Assembly (NCBI RefSeq): GCF_008274215.1
Contig: NZ_VTPS01000008.1
Span: 49,491-113,490 of the forward strand
Length of the DNA stretch: 64,000 bases
Reading direction: 5' to 3'
Origin: Calorimonas adulescens
GTDB taxonomy: Bacteria; Bacillota; Thermoanaerobacteria; Thermoanaerobacterales; UBA4877
The translations under genes were made by a program, and so were the position numbers. The notes under the pieces were generated by a model. It was not told the origin of the DNA, did not search any database, and was given only the letters and a program-made list of their open reading frames with translations. Below, piece by piece: positions 16,446 to 25,867 of this stretch (its first letter is position 1; each line of letters starts with the position of its first letter).

Positions 16446-17234
16446 ATGGCTGGCTCAAAGATATATATAGTGTCTGACTCTTCAGGAGAGTCTGTAAGAG
16501 ACCTTGTGGAAACCGCTTCTGAACAATTAAAGCAGAGCTTTACTATAGAAAGGGTCCCTTATGTTGGAGATATACAGGAGATAAAGGACATCGTTTCCCG
16601 TGCAAGGGTAGAAGATTCCATTATACTTTCGGCAATAATTTTAAGCGACCTCAGGAAAACCCTTCTTTATGAGTGTGCTGCAAGCGGTATCAAAGCGGTT
16701 GACCTTTTGCAATATATAATAGATTTCCTAAAATACGACTTTAATGGGTCAGGGCAGTCTCCTGTGAGCGAGGAATATTCCAGGAAGATATCCGCCATGG
16801 AGTACGTCTTCTTACACGATGACGGCCTGAAGACTGAGGAGTTATTAAAAGCTGATGTCATAATAATAGGCGTATCCAGAACCTCCAAGACACCACTATG
16901 CATGTATTTAGCCAACAAGGGTATCAGAGCGGCTAATATCCCTATTATACCAGAAGTCAAACCGCCTGAGGAACTTCTTATGGTGCCACCCGAGAGAGTT
17001 ATAGGACTCACTATCTCTCCAGACAAACTTTTCAATATACGTTCAGAAAGGATTAGGACCATGGGACTTGAGAGCAATGCCTCATATGCAACAATGGAGA
17101 GGATAAAAAAAGAGATACAATATGCCGAGTCCATAATGGACAGCCTTGGGTGTCTGAAGATAGATGTCACTGACAGAGCTGTTGAAGAGACAGCCCAGAT
17201 AATACTGGACCATTTGAAGATTAAAAACGTATAA
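16446..17234 (+). CDS. PpsR/YqfL-type pyruvate,phosphate dikinase regulatory kinase/phosphorylase
   Basis: 262 residues from ATG 16446, favoured over ATG 16431 because GGAAGGG lies 5 nt before it. DUF299 family: IYIVSDSSGESVRDLVETA at the start and the P-loop-like VIIIGVSRTSKTPLCMYLA (about 140-158). Such proteins phosphorylate PPDK on an active-site threonine using ADP and remove it with Pi. It is directly upstream of ppdK, its expected substrate, which makes the assignment strong. Confidence 0.92.
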   Translation: MAGSKIYIVSDSSGESVRDLVETASEQLKQSFTIERVPYVGDIQEIKDIVSRARVEDSIILSAIILSDLRKTLLYECAASGIKAVDLLQYIIDFLKYDFNGSGQSPVSEEYSRKISAMEYVFLHDDGLKTEELLKADVIIIGVSRTSKTPLCMYLANKGIRAANIPIIPEVKPPEELLMVPPERVIGLTISPDKLFNIRSERIRTMGLESNASYATMERIKKEIQYAESIMDSLGCLKIDVTDRAVEETAQIILDHLKIKNV

Positions 17235-17251
17235 AAGCGCAATTGCGCTTT
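17234..17251. promoter_or_regulatory. 18-bp perfect palindrome between ppsR-like and ppdK genes
   Basis: AAAGCGCAATTGCGCTTT has no unpaired loop bases and starts right at the upstream gene's stop codon. It lacks a following U-run. It could be a protein-binding site or a weak attenuator that sets the ratio of regulator to dikinase. Confidence 0.4.
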
Positions 17252-17288
17252 ATATAAAATTAAAGAAACCAAAGGAGGTTACATAGCA

Positions 17289-19934
17289 ATGGCTCATAAG
17301 TATGTCTACCTGTTTGAAGAAGGCAATGGCTCTATGAGAGAGCTTCTCGGCGGCAAGGGTGCCGGCCTGGCCGAAATGACCAACATCGGTCTTCCTGTAC
17401 CGCCTGGATTTACCATTACCACAGAGGCATGCACCATTTACTATCAAAATAATGGAAAACTGCCTCAGGAAATTATAGACGAGACAATGGAGTATCTGGC
17501 AAAGCTGGAGGAAAAGGCAGGAAGAAAGTTAGGTGACCCAGAACATCCCCTGCTGGTATCAGTGCGCTCCGGTGCAAGGATATCCATGCCCGGTATGATG
17601 GATACCATATTAAACCTGGGCTTAAACGACCAGACAGTGGAGGGCCTGGCCAGAGAGTCCAGCAACCCAAGGTTTGCATATGACTGCTATCGCCGCTTCA
17701 TACAGATGTTCAGCGATGTGGTTATGCACGTAAATATCAACCTGTTTGAGGGCGAACTGGAGAAATTGAAGGAGGAGGTCGGGGCAAAGCTGGATACTGA
17801 CCTGACCGCCGAAAATCTGCAGGAACTCATAAAGAGGTATAAGGAAATAGTCAGGAAAAATACAGGGAGAGAGTTCCCGCAGGATGTAAAAGAGCAGCTC
17901 TTGATGGCCATCAACGCTGTCTTTGAATCCTGGAATACCCCGAGGGCCATAACATACAGAAAACTGAATAAAATACCGGATGACTGGGGCACTGCTGTAA
18001 ACGTTGTTATGATGGCATTTGGAAACATGGGTAACAACTCAGGTACAGGAGTTGCATTTACAAGGAATCCGTCTACAGGGGAAAAGGTATTCTACGGTGA
18101 ATTCTTGATAAATGCCCAGGGCGAGGACGTGGTTGCAGGCATAAGGACGCCCAAACCCATAGCCGAATTAAAAAATGAGATGCCGGCAGTATATGAGCAA
18201 CTGTTAAATGTGGCTAAGACCCTTGAAAATCACTACAAGGACATGCAGGACATCGAGTTTACCGTCCAGGAAGGCAAGCTCTATATGCTGCAGACAAGAA
18301 GCGGCAAGAGGACACCTCAGGCTGCTATCAAGATAGCTGTTGACCTCTGCGAAGAGGGGATCATTGACAAAGAGACAGCCCTCATGAGGGTAGAACCCGA
18401 ACAGATATCCATGGTAATGCACAGGCAGATTGACCCCAACTCCAAATATCAGGTTATAGCCAAGGGGCTGGCAGCATCTCCCGGTGCAGGAATGGGTGAG
18501 GTTGTATTCGATGCCGATGAGGCTGAGAAATTGGCCCATGAGGAGGGCAGGAAGGTTATATTGGTAAGACCTGAAACCACCCCTGATGATATACACGGCC
18601 TGGCCGCCGCAGAAGCAGTCCTGACAAGCCGTGGCGGTATGACAAGCCACGCAGCAGTTGTTGCAAGAGGCATGGGCAAACCCGCTATCTGCGGATGCGA
18701 AAGCATCAAGATAGACCTGGACCGTGAGCTTTTTACAGTGGGAGACATCACCGTAAAGAAGGGCGATATCATCACAGTAGACGGGACCACAGGAAACGTA
18801 ATACTTGGCGAGGTAAACTTCGTTGACCCCACATTCTCAGAAGAGTTTACCAAACTCCTCACATGGGCCGATGAAGTTGCAAAAATAGGTGTTAGGGCCA
18901 ACGCTGATACACCTGTAGACGCTACCACGGCCAGAAACTTTGGAGCCAAAGGTATCGGCCTTTGCCGCACGGAACACATGTTCATGGCTACAGACAGGCT
19001 CCCTGTTGTTCAGGAGATGATATTGGCCCAGACACATGAGGAGAGAAAAGCTGCCTTAGACAAGCTTCTGCCAATGCAGCAGGGAGACTTTGAGGCTATG
19101 CTAAAGACCATGGAAGGATACGAGGTCATCATAAGGCTCTTAGACCCACCGCTACATGAGTTCCTGCCCGACGAGATGGAACTTGCATTAAAACTCAATA
19201 CCTTAAAGCTCACCAATGGGTCAAAAGAAGAGATAGAAGAGACTGAAAAACTGCTCAAGAATGTCCGCGTATTGAAAGAATTCAACCCCATGCTGGGATT
19301 CAGAGGATGCAGACTGGGCATGATATACCCTGAAATCTATGAGATGCAGATAAGGGCCATACTCAATGCCACGGTAAACCTTTTAAAGCAGGGTGTTAAC
19401 GTTATACCTGAGATTATGTTCCCTCTGGTGGGCACCCAGGAAGAAATGAAGAGATTAAGAGAGATGGCTGTAAACATAGGCAAGGAGATCATGGACTCTG
19501 AGGGTATCAAACTTGAATACAAAATTGGTACAATGATAGAGGTTCCAAGGGCCGCATTAATAGCAGACCAGATAGCCGAGTACGCAGACTTCTTCTCCTT
19601 TGGTACCAACGACCTTACCCAGACCACATTTGGATACAGCCGTGACGACGCAGAGCACAAGTTCCTCTTCCAGTACATTGAGAAAAAAATATTAAAGGAC
19701 GACCCGTTTGAGACACTGGATGCGGATGGTGTAGGCCAGCTCATAAAAATTGCTCATGACAAGGGACGTTCTGTAAAGAGTAACCTGTCACTGGGTATAT
19801 GCGGCGAGCATGGTGGAGACCCAAGGTCAATAGACTTCTGCTACACGGCAGGCTTAAACTACGTAAGCTGCTCACCATACAGGGTACCTGTAGCAAGATT
19901 AGCAGCAGCCCAGGCCACAATCAGACATAAGTAA
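17289..19934 (+). CDS. ppdK: pyruvate, phosphate dikinase
   Basis: 881 residues, full length. It interconverts pyruvate + ATP + Pi and PEP + AMP + PPi, a glycolytic/gluconeogenic step in many anaerobes. The N-terminal nucleotide-binding domain (GGKGAGLAEMTNIGLPVPPG, about 22-41), the phosphohistidine domain LTSRGGMTSHAAVVARGMGK (His about 456, followed by PAICG), and a C-terminal PEP/pyruvate TIM barrel with FGTNDLTQTTFG and the catalytic-Cys loop LGICGEHGGDP are all intact. RBS is AAAGGAGG. The GGMTSH histidine and neighbouring threonine are the expected target of the upstream regulator. Confidence 0.97.
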   Translation: MAHKYVYLFEEGNGSMRELLGGKGAGLAEMTNIGLPVPPGFTITTEACTIYYQNNGKLPQEIIDETMEYLAKLEEKAGRKLGDPEHPLLVSVRSGARISMPGMMDTILNLGLNDQTVEGLARESSNPRFAYDCYRRFIQMFSDVVMHVNINLFEGELEKLKEEVGAKLDTDLTAENLQELIKRYKEIVRKNTGREFPQDVKEQLLMAINAVFESWNTPRAITYRKLNKIPDDWGTAVNVVMMAFGNMGNNSGTGVAFTRNPSTGEKVFYGEFLINAQGEDVVAGIRTPKPIAELKNEMPAVYEQLLNVAKTLENHYKDMQDIEFTVQEGKLYMLQTRSGKRTPQAAIKIAVDLCEEGIIDKETALMRVEPEQISMVMHRQIDPNSKYQVIAKGLAASPGAGMGEVVFDADEAEKLAHEEGRKVILVRPETTPDDIHGLAAAEAVLTSRGGMTSHAAVVARGMGKPAICGCESIKIDLDRELFTVGDITVKKGDIITVDGTTGNVILGEVNFVDPTFSEEFTKLLTWADEVAKIGVRANADTPVDATTARNFGAKGIGLCRTEHMFMATDRLPVVQEMILAQTHEERKAALDKLLPMQQGDFEAMLKTMEGYEVIIRLLDPPLHEFLPDEMELALKLNTLKLTNGSKEEIEETEKLLKNVRVLKEFNPMLGFRGCRLGMIYPEIYEMQIRAILNATVNLLKQGVNVIPEIMFPLVGTQEEMKRLREMAVNIGKEIMDSEGIKLEYKIGTMIEVPRAALIADQIAEYADFFSFGTNDLTQTTFGYSRDDAEHKFLFQYIEKKILKDDPFETLDADGVGQLIKIAHDKGRSVKSNLSLGICGEHGGDPRSIDFCYTAGLNYVSCSPYRVPVARLAAAQATIRHK

Positions 19935-19948
19935 TTCAAAGATAAACT

Positions 19949-19997
19949 AAAGGGAGTATCGCAGACCACTTCACAGTAGCGCTGTGACACTCCCTTT
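19949..19997. terminator. probable bidirectional terminator
   Basis: An outer stem AAAGGGAGT (19949-19957) / ACTCCCTTT (19989-19997) encloses an imperfect inner part (GCAG...CTGT). It lies between convergent ppdK and the anti-sigma gene. The stem is interrupted, so confidence is moderate. Confidence 0.5.
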
Positions 19998-20001
19998 GCC
20001 A

Positions 20002-21054
20002 TTAATACCTGTCTGTTACTACACCCAGAGAAGATGCCTTTATAAACGATAGGTTGTATAAGGATTTTAAACTATTACTATCACCTGTAACCACAACACC
20101 CTGCACCCTGATGTCACTCTCCGTTATCTTGCCATCCTTGCCGGCGATATTGTTAAAGACCCTTGTAAACTCCCATTTATATCTTGTGTCATACTCTTTA
20201 CCATTTTCCAGCGCCCCTACAAACCGGGAGACAGGGTCGGGTATCTCTTTACCAGTTTCATCATACGCCTTAATGCCGTATGCCGTCCTTTCAGACCGCA
20301 CGCTGGCAGGTACATCAACAATTTCCCCTGTGCCTTCCTGCTTTATCTTACGCGGCTTGGATTCCTCCTTTTCCTCATCACTCTGGTCGTCAACCCAGTA
20401 CCATGCCACTGTGACATCTTCAGGTATCATCTTCCTGACCTCATCAATGCTATATGCCCTGTCAAAAGAAAGCGCCATCTCCATATACTTATCCGGACCT
20501 ATCTTGTCCAGCAGGCTCAGGTCATTTTTATAATCCTGATATTTTATATACGGGTAATAAAAAACCATCTCCCTCTGGCCAAGCACATTGTACTTGTTAT
20601 ATTTCAAATCATCTGTATCATAACTCGTGCCAAAAATTATCGGCGACTCTGTACCTATCAAATCCCCGTAGTCCGATTTAAACGGCCCGTATACATAGCT
20701 CTTTTCGCCTGTATATACAATCTTGTCTTTGAGTATCTTATATGTCGCATATTCGTCCCGCCCGCCAAACAGGCTGTGGTACCTCCTCACCTCTCCTATA
20801 TAGGTGTTTGGCGCCGAAATATAATAGAATTCTGACACAGCAATCTGAATGGGCGTTTCATATTCGTACGCCATTGCCTGGCCGAAATATATCACAGCAA
20901 CAGACATCAAGCACACGACAATTATACTGATAATCACATTTCTCACTATAGAGTAAAACTTCGCCTTTCTTACGGCCTTTTTAAGCTTATCTTCTTTAAA
21001 TCCCTCAAAGATCTCATCAACATCCCTGTCATTATTTTCCCTCTTGTCTTTCAT
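20002..21054 (-). CDS. membrane-anchored anti-sigma factor (sigma-factor-regulator family)
   Basis: 350 residues. A charged cytoplasmic N-terminus (about 1-33) precedes a single transmembrane helix (about 34-56, IVRNVIISIIVVCLMSVAVI). A long extracellular part follows, ending in a C-terminal domain with MEMALSFDRAYSIDEVRKMI and WYWVDD. This fits the sigma factor regulator N/C-terminal family that partners ECF sigma factors in clostridia and Bacillus. Its ATG lies 23 nt inside the upstream sigma gene, so translation is coupled. The inducing signal is unknown. Confidence 0.82.
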   Translation of the reverse strand: MKDKRENNDRDVDEIFEGFKEDKLKKAVRKAKFYSIVRNVIISIIVVCLMSVAVIYFGQAMAYEYETPIQIAVSEFYYISAPNTYIGEVRRYHSLFGGRDEYATYKILKDKIVYTGEKSYVYGPFKSDYGDLIGTESPIIFGTSYDTDDLKYNKYNVLGQREMVFYYPYIKYQDYKNDLSLLDKIGPDKYMEMALSFDRAYSIDEVRKMIPEDVTVAWYWVDDQSDEEKEESKPRKIKQEGTGEIVDVPASVRSERTAYGIKAYDETGKEIPDPVSRFVGALENGKEYDTRYKWEFTRVFNNIAGKDGKITESDIRVQGVVVTGDSNSLKSLYNLSFIKASSLGVVTDRY

Positions 21055-21553
21055 TCAGCCATCTCGCCTCCCACAATTGTTTAAATCTGTTTCTGGCCCT
21101 GTAAAGATAGACCTTTACCTTATCCTCACTGTACCCATAGACATCGGCAATATCTCTATAGGAAAAATTCATGGTATACTTTAAGACAAGTAAATCCCTG
21201 TATTCAGGCTGCAGCATGGCAAGGGTGCTTTTTATCTCCCTGCCCTTTTCATTGGTTAAAAAGATATCCTCAGCACTTTTAGTAAACATGCCGATAACAT
21301 CCAGATTGTCAATGTCTATTTCCTGCCTTCTCTTCTTCCGGCCATATATTGTATAATAGTCGTTAATAGCTACCTTAAACAGCCATGCCCTGACCCTGTC
21401 GCTGTCAATAGAGTCAATATATTTTAGTGCCTTATACAGGGTTTCCTGAGCAATATCTTCAGCATCCTCTATGGAAACACCCATTTTGAGCAGAAACTTA
21501 AATACTATCTTTATCTCATCAATAAGGAGTTCTTCCAGGCTTTTATCACTCAT
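21032..21553 (-). CDS. ECF-type RNA polymerase sigma factor
   Basis: 173 residues. Region 2 (IEDAEDIAQETLYKALKYID, then VRAWLFKVAINDYYTIYGRK, about 25-76) and region 4 (LLVLKYTMNFSYRDIADVYG, then YSEDKVKVYLYRARNRFKQL, about 119-162) are clear; there is no region 1 or 3. Forms a sigma/anti-sigma unit with the overlapping downstream gene. Such units usually autoregulate, but I could not assign a convincing ECF promoter upstream. Confidence 0.92.
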   Translation of the reverse strand: MSDKSLEELLIDEIKIVFKFLLKMGVSIEDAEDIAQETLYKALKYIDSIDSDRVRAWLFKVAINDYYTIYGRKKRRQEIDIDNLDVIGMFTKSAEDIFLTNEKGREIKSTLAMLQPEYRDLLVLKYTMNFSYRDIADVYGYSEDKVKVYLYRARNRFKQLWEARWLNERQEGK

Positions 21554-21880
21554 ACCTCACCCCCTATTCAGCATGCTGCAGCAGCCAAAGTTCACTTACA
21601 TCAGCCTTCCATAATATATAACCGATTGACGGTCAAAAAGTATACAGCACTCACTGATAAAATTTTACCATCAGCAGAAAACATATTTCTTACAAAAACA
21701 CCCTGCAATGAGCTTGCAGGGTATAACCCAATAATTTTTTATTAATTAAAACCTGCTTCATATTTTCCACCTTTCTTTATTTGTCCAACTTCCGTTTTTC
21801 AGGCATCCTGTCAAATGTGCTTTTAAATTATGTATCCAGAACAGGCCAGCTAAAAAAACAGGTCCTGCTGAATAAAAGCA
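21554..21880. other. intergenic region with ytaF terminator
   Basis: 327 nt without a gene. It holds a stem ACCCTGCA / TGCAGGGT (about 21700-21722) followed on the minus strand by GTTTTTGT, which would terminate ytaF transcription, and upstream sequence of the sigma gene. I see no further ORF, repeat or recognised RNA. Confidence 0.55.
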
Positions 21881-22507
21881 TTAAAACATTGTGATAAACC
21901 CCAGCAGTATCAGGATAATACCAGGTAAGTACTTGAGCCTTTCATTCTTTGCTGCTGTTACCCCTTTCCCGATATATACACCCAAATGTAGGAAAAACAT
22001 ATTAAAAATTCCAACCGCCACAGGAAGCCCGACAAGCGGCATACCTTCCATGGAGGCACCAAGGCTGGCTCCAAAGGCATCCATTGCCAGAGCTATGCCA
22101 AGGAAGGCTGCCTCCACAGTGCTTATGGTGCCAGAATTATCCAGATCGGCTTTCAATGGCTGCTCAATAACCTTTACTGTTATTTCTATAAAATTCAGCC
22201 TGATAGTGAGCAATTCAGCTTCTTTCTGGCCTGCCTGCCCCTCCTTTATCGCTGATGTTAAGACGTATATGCCAACCCCTATCAATATAATGGCGCCCAG
22301 CATCTTTGCAGCTTGTGGATTTAAAAAAACGGCCAGGCCACTTCCAATATACATACTTATAAATGTTGCCATGCTGGATATTAAACTGACGGCCAAGAGC
22401 GGCACAAAGGGGATGGCAATCCCCCTCATACCATACGAAAGGCCGACGCAGAGGCTATCTATGCTCAATGCCAGGGCAAGTATAACCATAAACTCCAAGT
22501 TGCACAC
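21881..22507 (-). CDS. ytaF: sporulation membrane protein YtaF (MntP-like)
   Basis: 208 residues with six hydrophobic helices in two three-helix halves. The first half has LALALSIDSLCVGLSYGMRG and the second LGIALAMDAFGASLGASMEG, the repeated D-containing motifs of the MntP/YtaF fold. The linker carries PLKADLDNSGTISTVEAAFL, typical of YtaF. In Bacillus it is a sporulation gene of unclear biochemical role; a transport function is inferred from MntP. GTG 22507 is used as start; ATG 22489 is an alternative with a poorly spaced GGAG. Confidence 0.88.
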   Translation of the reverse strand: MCNLEFMVILALALSIDSLCVGLSYGMRGIAIPFVPLLAVSLISSMATFISMYIGSGLAVFLNPQAAKMLGAIILIGVGIYVLTSAIKEGQAGQKEAELLTIRLNFIEITVKVIEQPLKADLDNSGTISTVEAAFLGIALAMDAFGASLGASMEGMPLVGLPVAVGIFNMFFLHLGVYIGKGVTAAKNERLKYLPGIILILLGFITMF

Positions 22508-22574
22508 CCCATTTACTATAAAGCTATTTTCATATTACGCCTAAGGGTGTTATCTTGTGATTAAACTATTATGC

Positions 22575-22602
22575 AAAAGGCCTGCCTCTCGGCAGGCCCT
22601 TT
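22575..22602 (-). terminator. terminator after cstA
   Basis: GGCCTGCC / GGCAGGCC with a TCTC loop, flanked by A-rich sequence that reads as TTTTG on the minus strand, 3 nt past the cstA stop. Confidence 0.85.
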
Positions 22603-22604
22603 GT

Positions 22605-24245
22605 CTATCTTGCCACACCTTCCTTTCTATTCTTGCCAGTAAGTACTCCATAGGTCTGAAGTATTAATAGTATAGCTAGGATAAACAGCAGGACAGCAAA
22701 TACCACCAGTATATAGTTACCAGAGGCAATATTAGACTGAATCAAAAGTGCAAGGGCTGTCAAAGTAACTATGAACATAAATATCATAGGGATTATAAGC
22801 ATAGTATTGTTCCTCCTTGCATTGGCAAGCCATGCAGCCACAGCCAGCAGCGCAACTGCTGCAAGGAGCTGATTAGCAGCACCAAATATAGGCCATATAA
22901 CCTTCCAGCTTGTAAACGCAAGAACTACTGAAAGTACCACTGTAATTATAGAGGCAACATACCTGTCACTAAAGAATTTTGCCACAGGGTTAGAAGATAC
23001 CACTATCTCTCCAGACTCTGATATATTCTCAAAGAACTCCTGGAAAGCAAACCTTCCAAGCCTTGTAGCTGTATCCAGTGTAGTCATGGCAAAGGCAGAA
23101 ACAGCCAATGCAGCAAATGTTTTCCCTACAACCTGATTTACACCAAAGCTAGTCATAAATGTACCTAATCCATCAGCAAATACATTAGTGGGACCAAACT
23201 TCATAAGCTCTGTAAATTTATCCCCCGTAAGGTATGCAGCGGTTATCGTTGCAATTATGGCCAGAGCACTTTCAATCAGCATCGAGCCATAGCCTATTAC
23301 CTTGGCATCTCCTTCTCTGTCAAGTTGTTTTGCTGTGGTACCAGAGGCCACCAGTGAGTGGAAACCCGATATAGCACCACAGGCTATGGTGATAAACAGC
23401 ATCGGAAATAGATATTGCGTACCCACCTTAAAGCTTGTAAACGCTTGAAGTTGAATCCTCGGGTTATAAAGCAGTATACCAATAACACCGCCAATCATCA
23501 TTCCATAAAGAAGAAAAGAGTTCAAGTAGTCCCTTGGCTGCAGGAGTATCCACACGGGCATGACAGAAGCAACTACAATATATACAGCAAGGATGATTAT
23601 CCATGTGGTCTTAGGCAGGGACAGCGGGGCTATATAACCTATCCATATACATAACACCAAAACTGCCACACCCAACACGGTACTCAAGCCAAGTGACGCA
23701 TTTCTCCTGTATACACTAAAGCCAAAGGCTACAGCAAGGGGTATAAACAAGAGAGAGGCTGTAGCTGCCTGCGGTGTTGCAACAAAGGTATCGGCAACTA
23801 TGTTTGCAAAGGCTGCTACTATAAGTACCAGTGTCAACCAGGAAAACAAAAGGAACAGCCTCTTTGCTGTCAAGCCAACATTCACCTCTATGATATCACC
23901 TATGGACTTGCCCTTATGCCTCAATGATGCAAGAAGTGAACCAAAATCATGGGGCGCTCCCATGAATATGCCGCCTATAAGAATCCAGAGTGTTACTGGC
24001 ACCCAGCCGAATATGGCAGCCTGGATAGGCCCGTTTATAGGACCTGCACCGGCTATGGAGGCAAAGTGATGGCCCAGAAGGACAGGCGCCTTTGCCGGGG
24101 CATAGTCCACTCCATCATACATGGTGTGTGCCGGTGTATCCTTGTCCGGCTGAAGTCCCCATTGCTTTGCAAGCCAACCGCCATAAAAGATATAAGCCAA
24201 TACGAGTAGAATAATAGCACCTACAAGCAAAATTACTGCACTCAT
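22605..24245 (-). CDS. cstA: carbon starvation protein CstA family transporter
   Basis: 546 residues, an integral membrane protein with many hydrophobic helices. Family landmarks are YGGWLAKQWGL, DYAPAKAPVLLGHHFASIAG, AGPINGPIQAAIFGWVPVTL, MGAPHDFGSLLASLRHKGKS and TTLDTATRLGRFAFQEFF. CstA proteins take up peptides or pyruvate during starvation. This is the shorter Firmicute type (about 550 residues against about 700 in E. coli). Alone in its unit, with a terminator behind it. Substrate not resolvable. Confidence 0.93.
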   Translation of the reverse strand: MSAVILLVGAIILLVLAYIFYGGWLAKQWGLQPDKDTPAHTMYDGVDYAPAKAPVLLGHHFASIAGAGPINGPIQAAIFGWVPVTLWILIGGIFMGAPHDFGSLLASLRHKGKSIGDIIEVNVGLTAKRLFLLFSWLTLVLIVAAFANIVADTFVATPQAATASLLFIPLAVAFGFSVYRRNASLGLSTVLGVAVLVLCIWIGYIAPLSLPKTTWIIILAVYIVVASVMPVWILLQPRDYLNSFLLYGMMIGGVIGILLYNPRIQLQAFTSFKVGTQYLFPMLFITIACGAISGFHSLVASGTTAKQLDREGDAKVIGYGSMLIESALAIIATITAAYLTGDKFTELMKFGPTNVFADGLGTFMTSFGVNQVVGKTFAALAVSAFAMTTLDTATRLGRFAFQEFFENISESGEIVVSSNPVAKFFSDRYVASIITVVLSVVLAFTSWKVIWPIFGAANQLLAAVALLAVAAWLANARRNNTMLIIPMIFMFIVTLTALALLIQSNIASGNYILVVFAVLLFILAILLILQTYGVLTGKNRKEGVAR

Positions 24246-24266
24246 AAAAACATTTCCCTCCCTTTA

Positions 24267-24779
24267 TTATAAATAATTGGGCTTTGGCATCGGAATCATA
24301 AAATCCTTTATCACCTCTCTTCCCTTCCTGTTTGCCGCCACCCTATTGGAAGCAAGGTCAACAGCTAAAAGCCTTATTTCTCCCCATCCTTTTATCCCAA
24401 ACATGTAGTATCTTGTATACCTGTAACTTTTGATAAATTTCTCTACATCCCTGTTAATACCTCTGTCAGTTACCATTACTCCAGTCAATATGGTGCACAT
24501 ATGCTCCGTATGCGGTTTAATGAGGACCTCGACCTGCTCTTTCAACCATGTGCCAAACTCTGCTGCATTATCAAGCCTTAGATCTTCATAATATTTCACG
24601 AGCCTGTACTCATGGGTCTCGTATGCATCCAGCACATCTATCAAAAAGTACCTCTCATTCCTCATATGAAACTCTGCATATATATCTAGAAGCTGGCCAT
24701 CCAGCTCGTGGTCTCTGTATACATCATAATAGACACTGTGTCTTTTCTCTAACAAGTCCAGATATTCATCCTTTCCCAT
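24267..24779 (-). CDS. conserved hypothetical protein
   Basis: 170 residues from ATG 24779 with a GGGGTG box; a longer frame extends upstream but its start lacks an RBS. Soluble and charged, rich in Tyr/Arg/Asp (SVYYDVYRDHELDGQLLD, EYRLVKYYEDLRLDN), no cysteine-metal motif besides HMCT, and no membrane helix. The C-terminal part GWGEIRLLAVDLASNRVAA looks like a conserved edge strand. I do not recognise a named family with confidence. It lies upstream of cstA on the same strand with a 21-nt gap, so the two may be co-transcribed. Confidence 0.7.
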   Translation of the reverse strand: MGKDEYLDLLEKRHSVYYDVYRDHELDGQLLDIYAEFHMRNERYFLIDVLDAYETHEYRLVKYYEDLRLDNAAEFGTWLKEQVEVLIKPHTEHMCTILTGVMVTDRGINRDVEKFIKSYRYTRYYMFGIKGWGEIRLLAVDLASNRVAANRKGREVIKDFMIPMPKPNYL

Positions 24780-24945
24780 CTGTATGCACCCCGTCAAAGC
24801 AATTATTTTCCTTTTTATGTATTCTACTTTATATATTCTACATTGTAGCGGGAATTCCTGCATTTTTAAAAAATAAAAATCAATTTTGCTTATTCATTTT
24901 GTTTAGTATTTGACATTATCTTATGTATACAAGAAGACCATGGAT

Positions 24946-24972
24946 ACAAAAACCGCCTCTCTTTGAGGCGGT
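24946..24972 (-). terminator. terminator after thiT
   Basis: ACCGCCTC / GAGGCGGT with a 5-nt loop, followed on the minus strand by TTTTTG. Confidence 0.8.
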
Positions 24973-24990
24973 ACTTCGTGCTACAGCATT

Positions 24991-25635
24991 TTATGCTCTT
25001 ATTATACTGCGTCTGAGGTTCTGGACAGCGTTATAAAATTGGGGTATAAGTGATATTGCAAAGCATATGGCAACCTCCGTGCCTATTATGGACCCGTTGA
25101 CCGCTATGGAGTAAGCAAAAGGGCTCATCCCCGGAGGCGCATATGAACCGAAAAATATAACACCGGAGAGGAAGTGAAAGAAAAACCTCCCAAAGCCCCC
25201 TACCAGTATTCCCAGCCTGAAATTATCCTTAAAAAATCCGGCCAGGCCAAGCGCTGCAAAGGGCAGTGGGTAGTCTAAAAGCACCTGTGCCCAATGAAGT
25301 ATATACGGGTCCTGTATGAGTTGAAGTATACCGTATGCAGCTCCTGCCGTGATACCCGCAACCGGTCCAAAATAGTATGCATATATAAAGAGCGGCAGCA
25401 TACTGCCGGGGGTTATAGACCCTCCCTGCGGCCAGTGGTAAAACCTGATATAGGATAGAAGAAATGAAATTGCTATGCAGACTCCTCCATACACGATGGT
25501 CCTTGTGTCAAACTTGAGCCTGTCCCTGTAGAAATGGAACAAAGCCGCTGCAGCTACCAGTATTAAGAGAACAGCAATGGTTGCAGAACGGATCTCTGCA
25601 AAATCACCAAATATTGATGCAAGATAGTTTAACAT
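24991..25635 (-). CDS. thiT: thiamine ECF transporter S component ThiT
   Basis: 214 residues, six predicted membrane helices. The signature PQGGSITPGSMLPLFIYAYY (about 79-98), with WPQGGS preceding, forms the thiamine-binding loop of ThiT. It supplies substrate specificity to the shared energy-coupling module (EcfAA'T, not in this window). An AAAGGAGG box precedes the ATG. Directly downstream of a TPP riboswitch, which fixes both the substrate and the regulation. The first hydrophobic segment (about 13-33) is an N-terminal extension compared with the minimal family. Confidence 0.93.
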   Translation of the reverse strand: MLNYLASIFGDFAEIRSATIAVLLILVAAAALFHFYRDRLKFDTRTIVYGGVCIAISFLLSYIRFYHWPQGGSITPGSMLPLFIYAYYFGPVAGITAGAAYGILQLIQDPYILHWAQVLLDYPLPFAALGLAGFFKDNFRLGILVGGFGRFFFHFLSGVIFFGSYAPPGMSPFAYSIAVNGSIIGTEVAICFAISLIPQFYNAVQNLRRSIIRA

Positions 25636-25674
25636 AAAAAAGCCTCCTTTCGAGGCCGTGCCGCTAAATAAAAA

Positions 25675-25792
25675 ACCGCAACCTGTAGGTTACGGCGGAA
25701 ACCCGCTTTCCCTACGCCAGCATTACCTGGACAGGTTCAAGGGGTCCGTAGAATACTCTACGATCTCAGCATAACGCTCCCCCAGCGGACAC
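25675..25792 (-). ncRNA. TPP (THI-element) riboswitch with terminator
   Basis: On the minus strand the conserved THI-box elements appear in order: GGGGGAGCG, GCTGAGAT (25763-25770 region), ACCCCTTGAACCTG, and CAGGTAATGCTGGCGTAGGG. After them comes the stem CCGTAACC / GGTTGCGG with a T-run (25671-25695), a transcription terminator. It should switch off thiT when thiamine pyrophosphate is plentiful. Confidence 0.96.
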
Positions 25793-25867
25793 AGTCTCTT
25801 AAATTTTCAACACTTATTATAATACACTATAATACAATATTCAATAACAAATAAGTAACTTTTATCC

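Noticed and set aside
17465..19744. Several long minus-strand frames opposite ppdK
   Set aside because: They lack RBS and family motifs and mirror the codon bias of ppdK.
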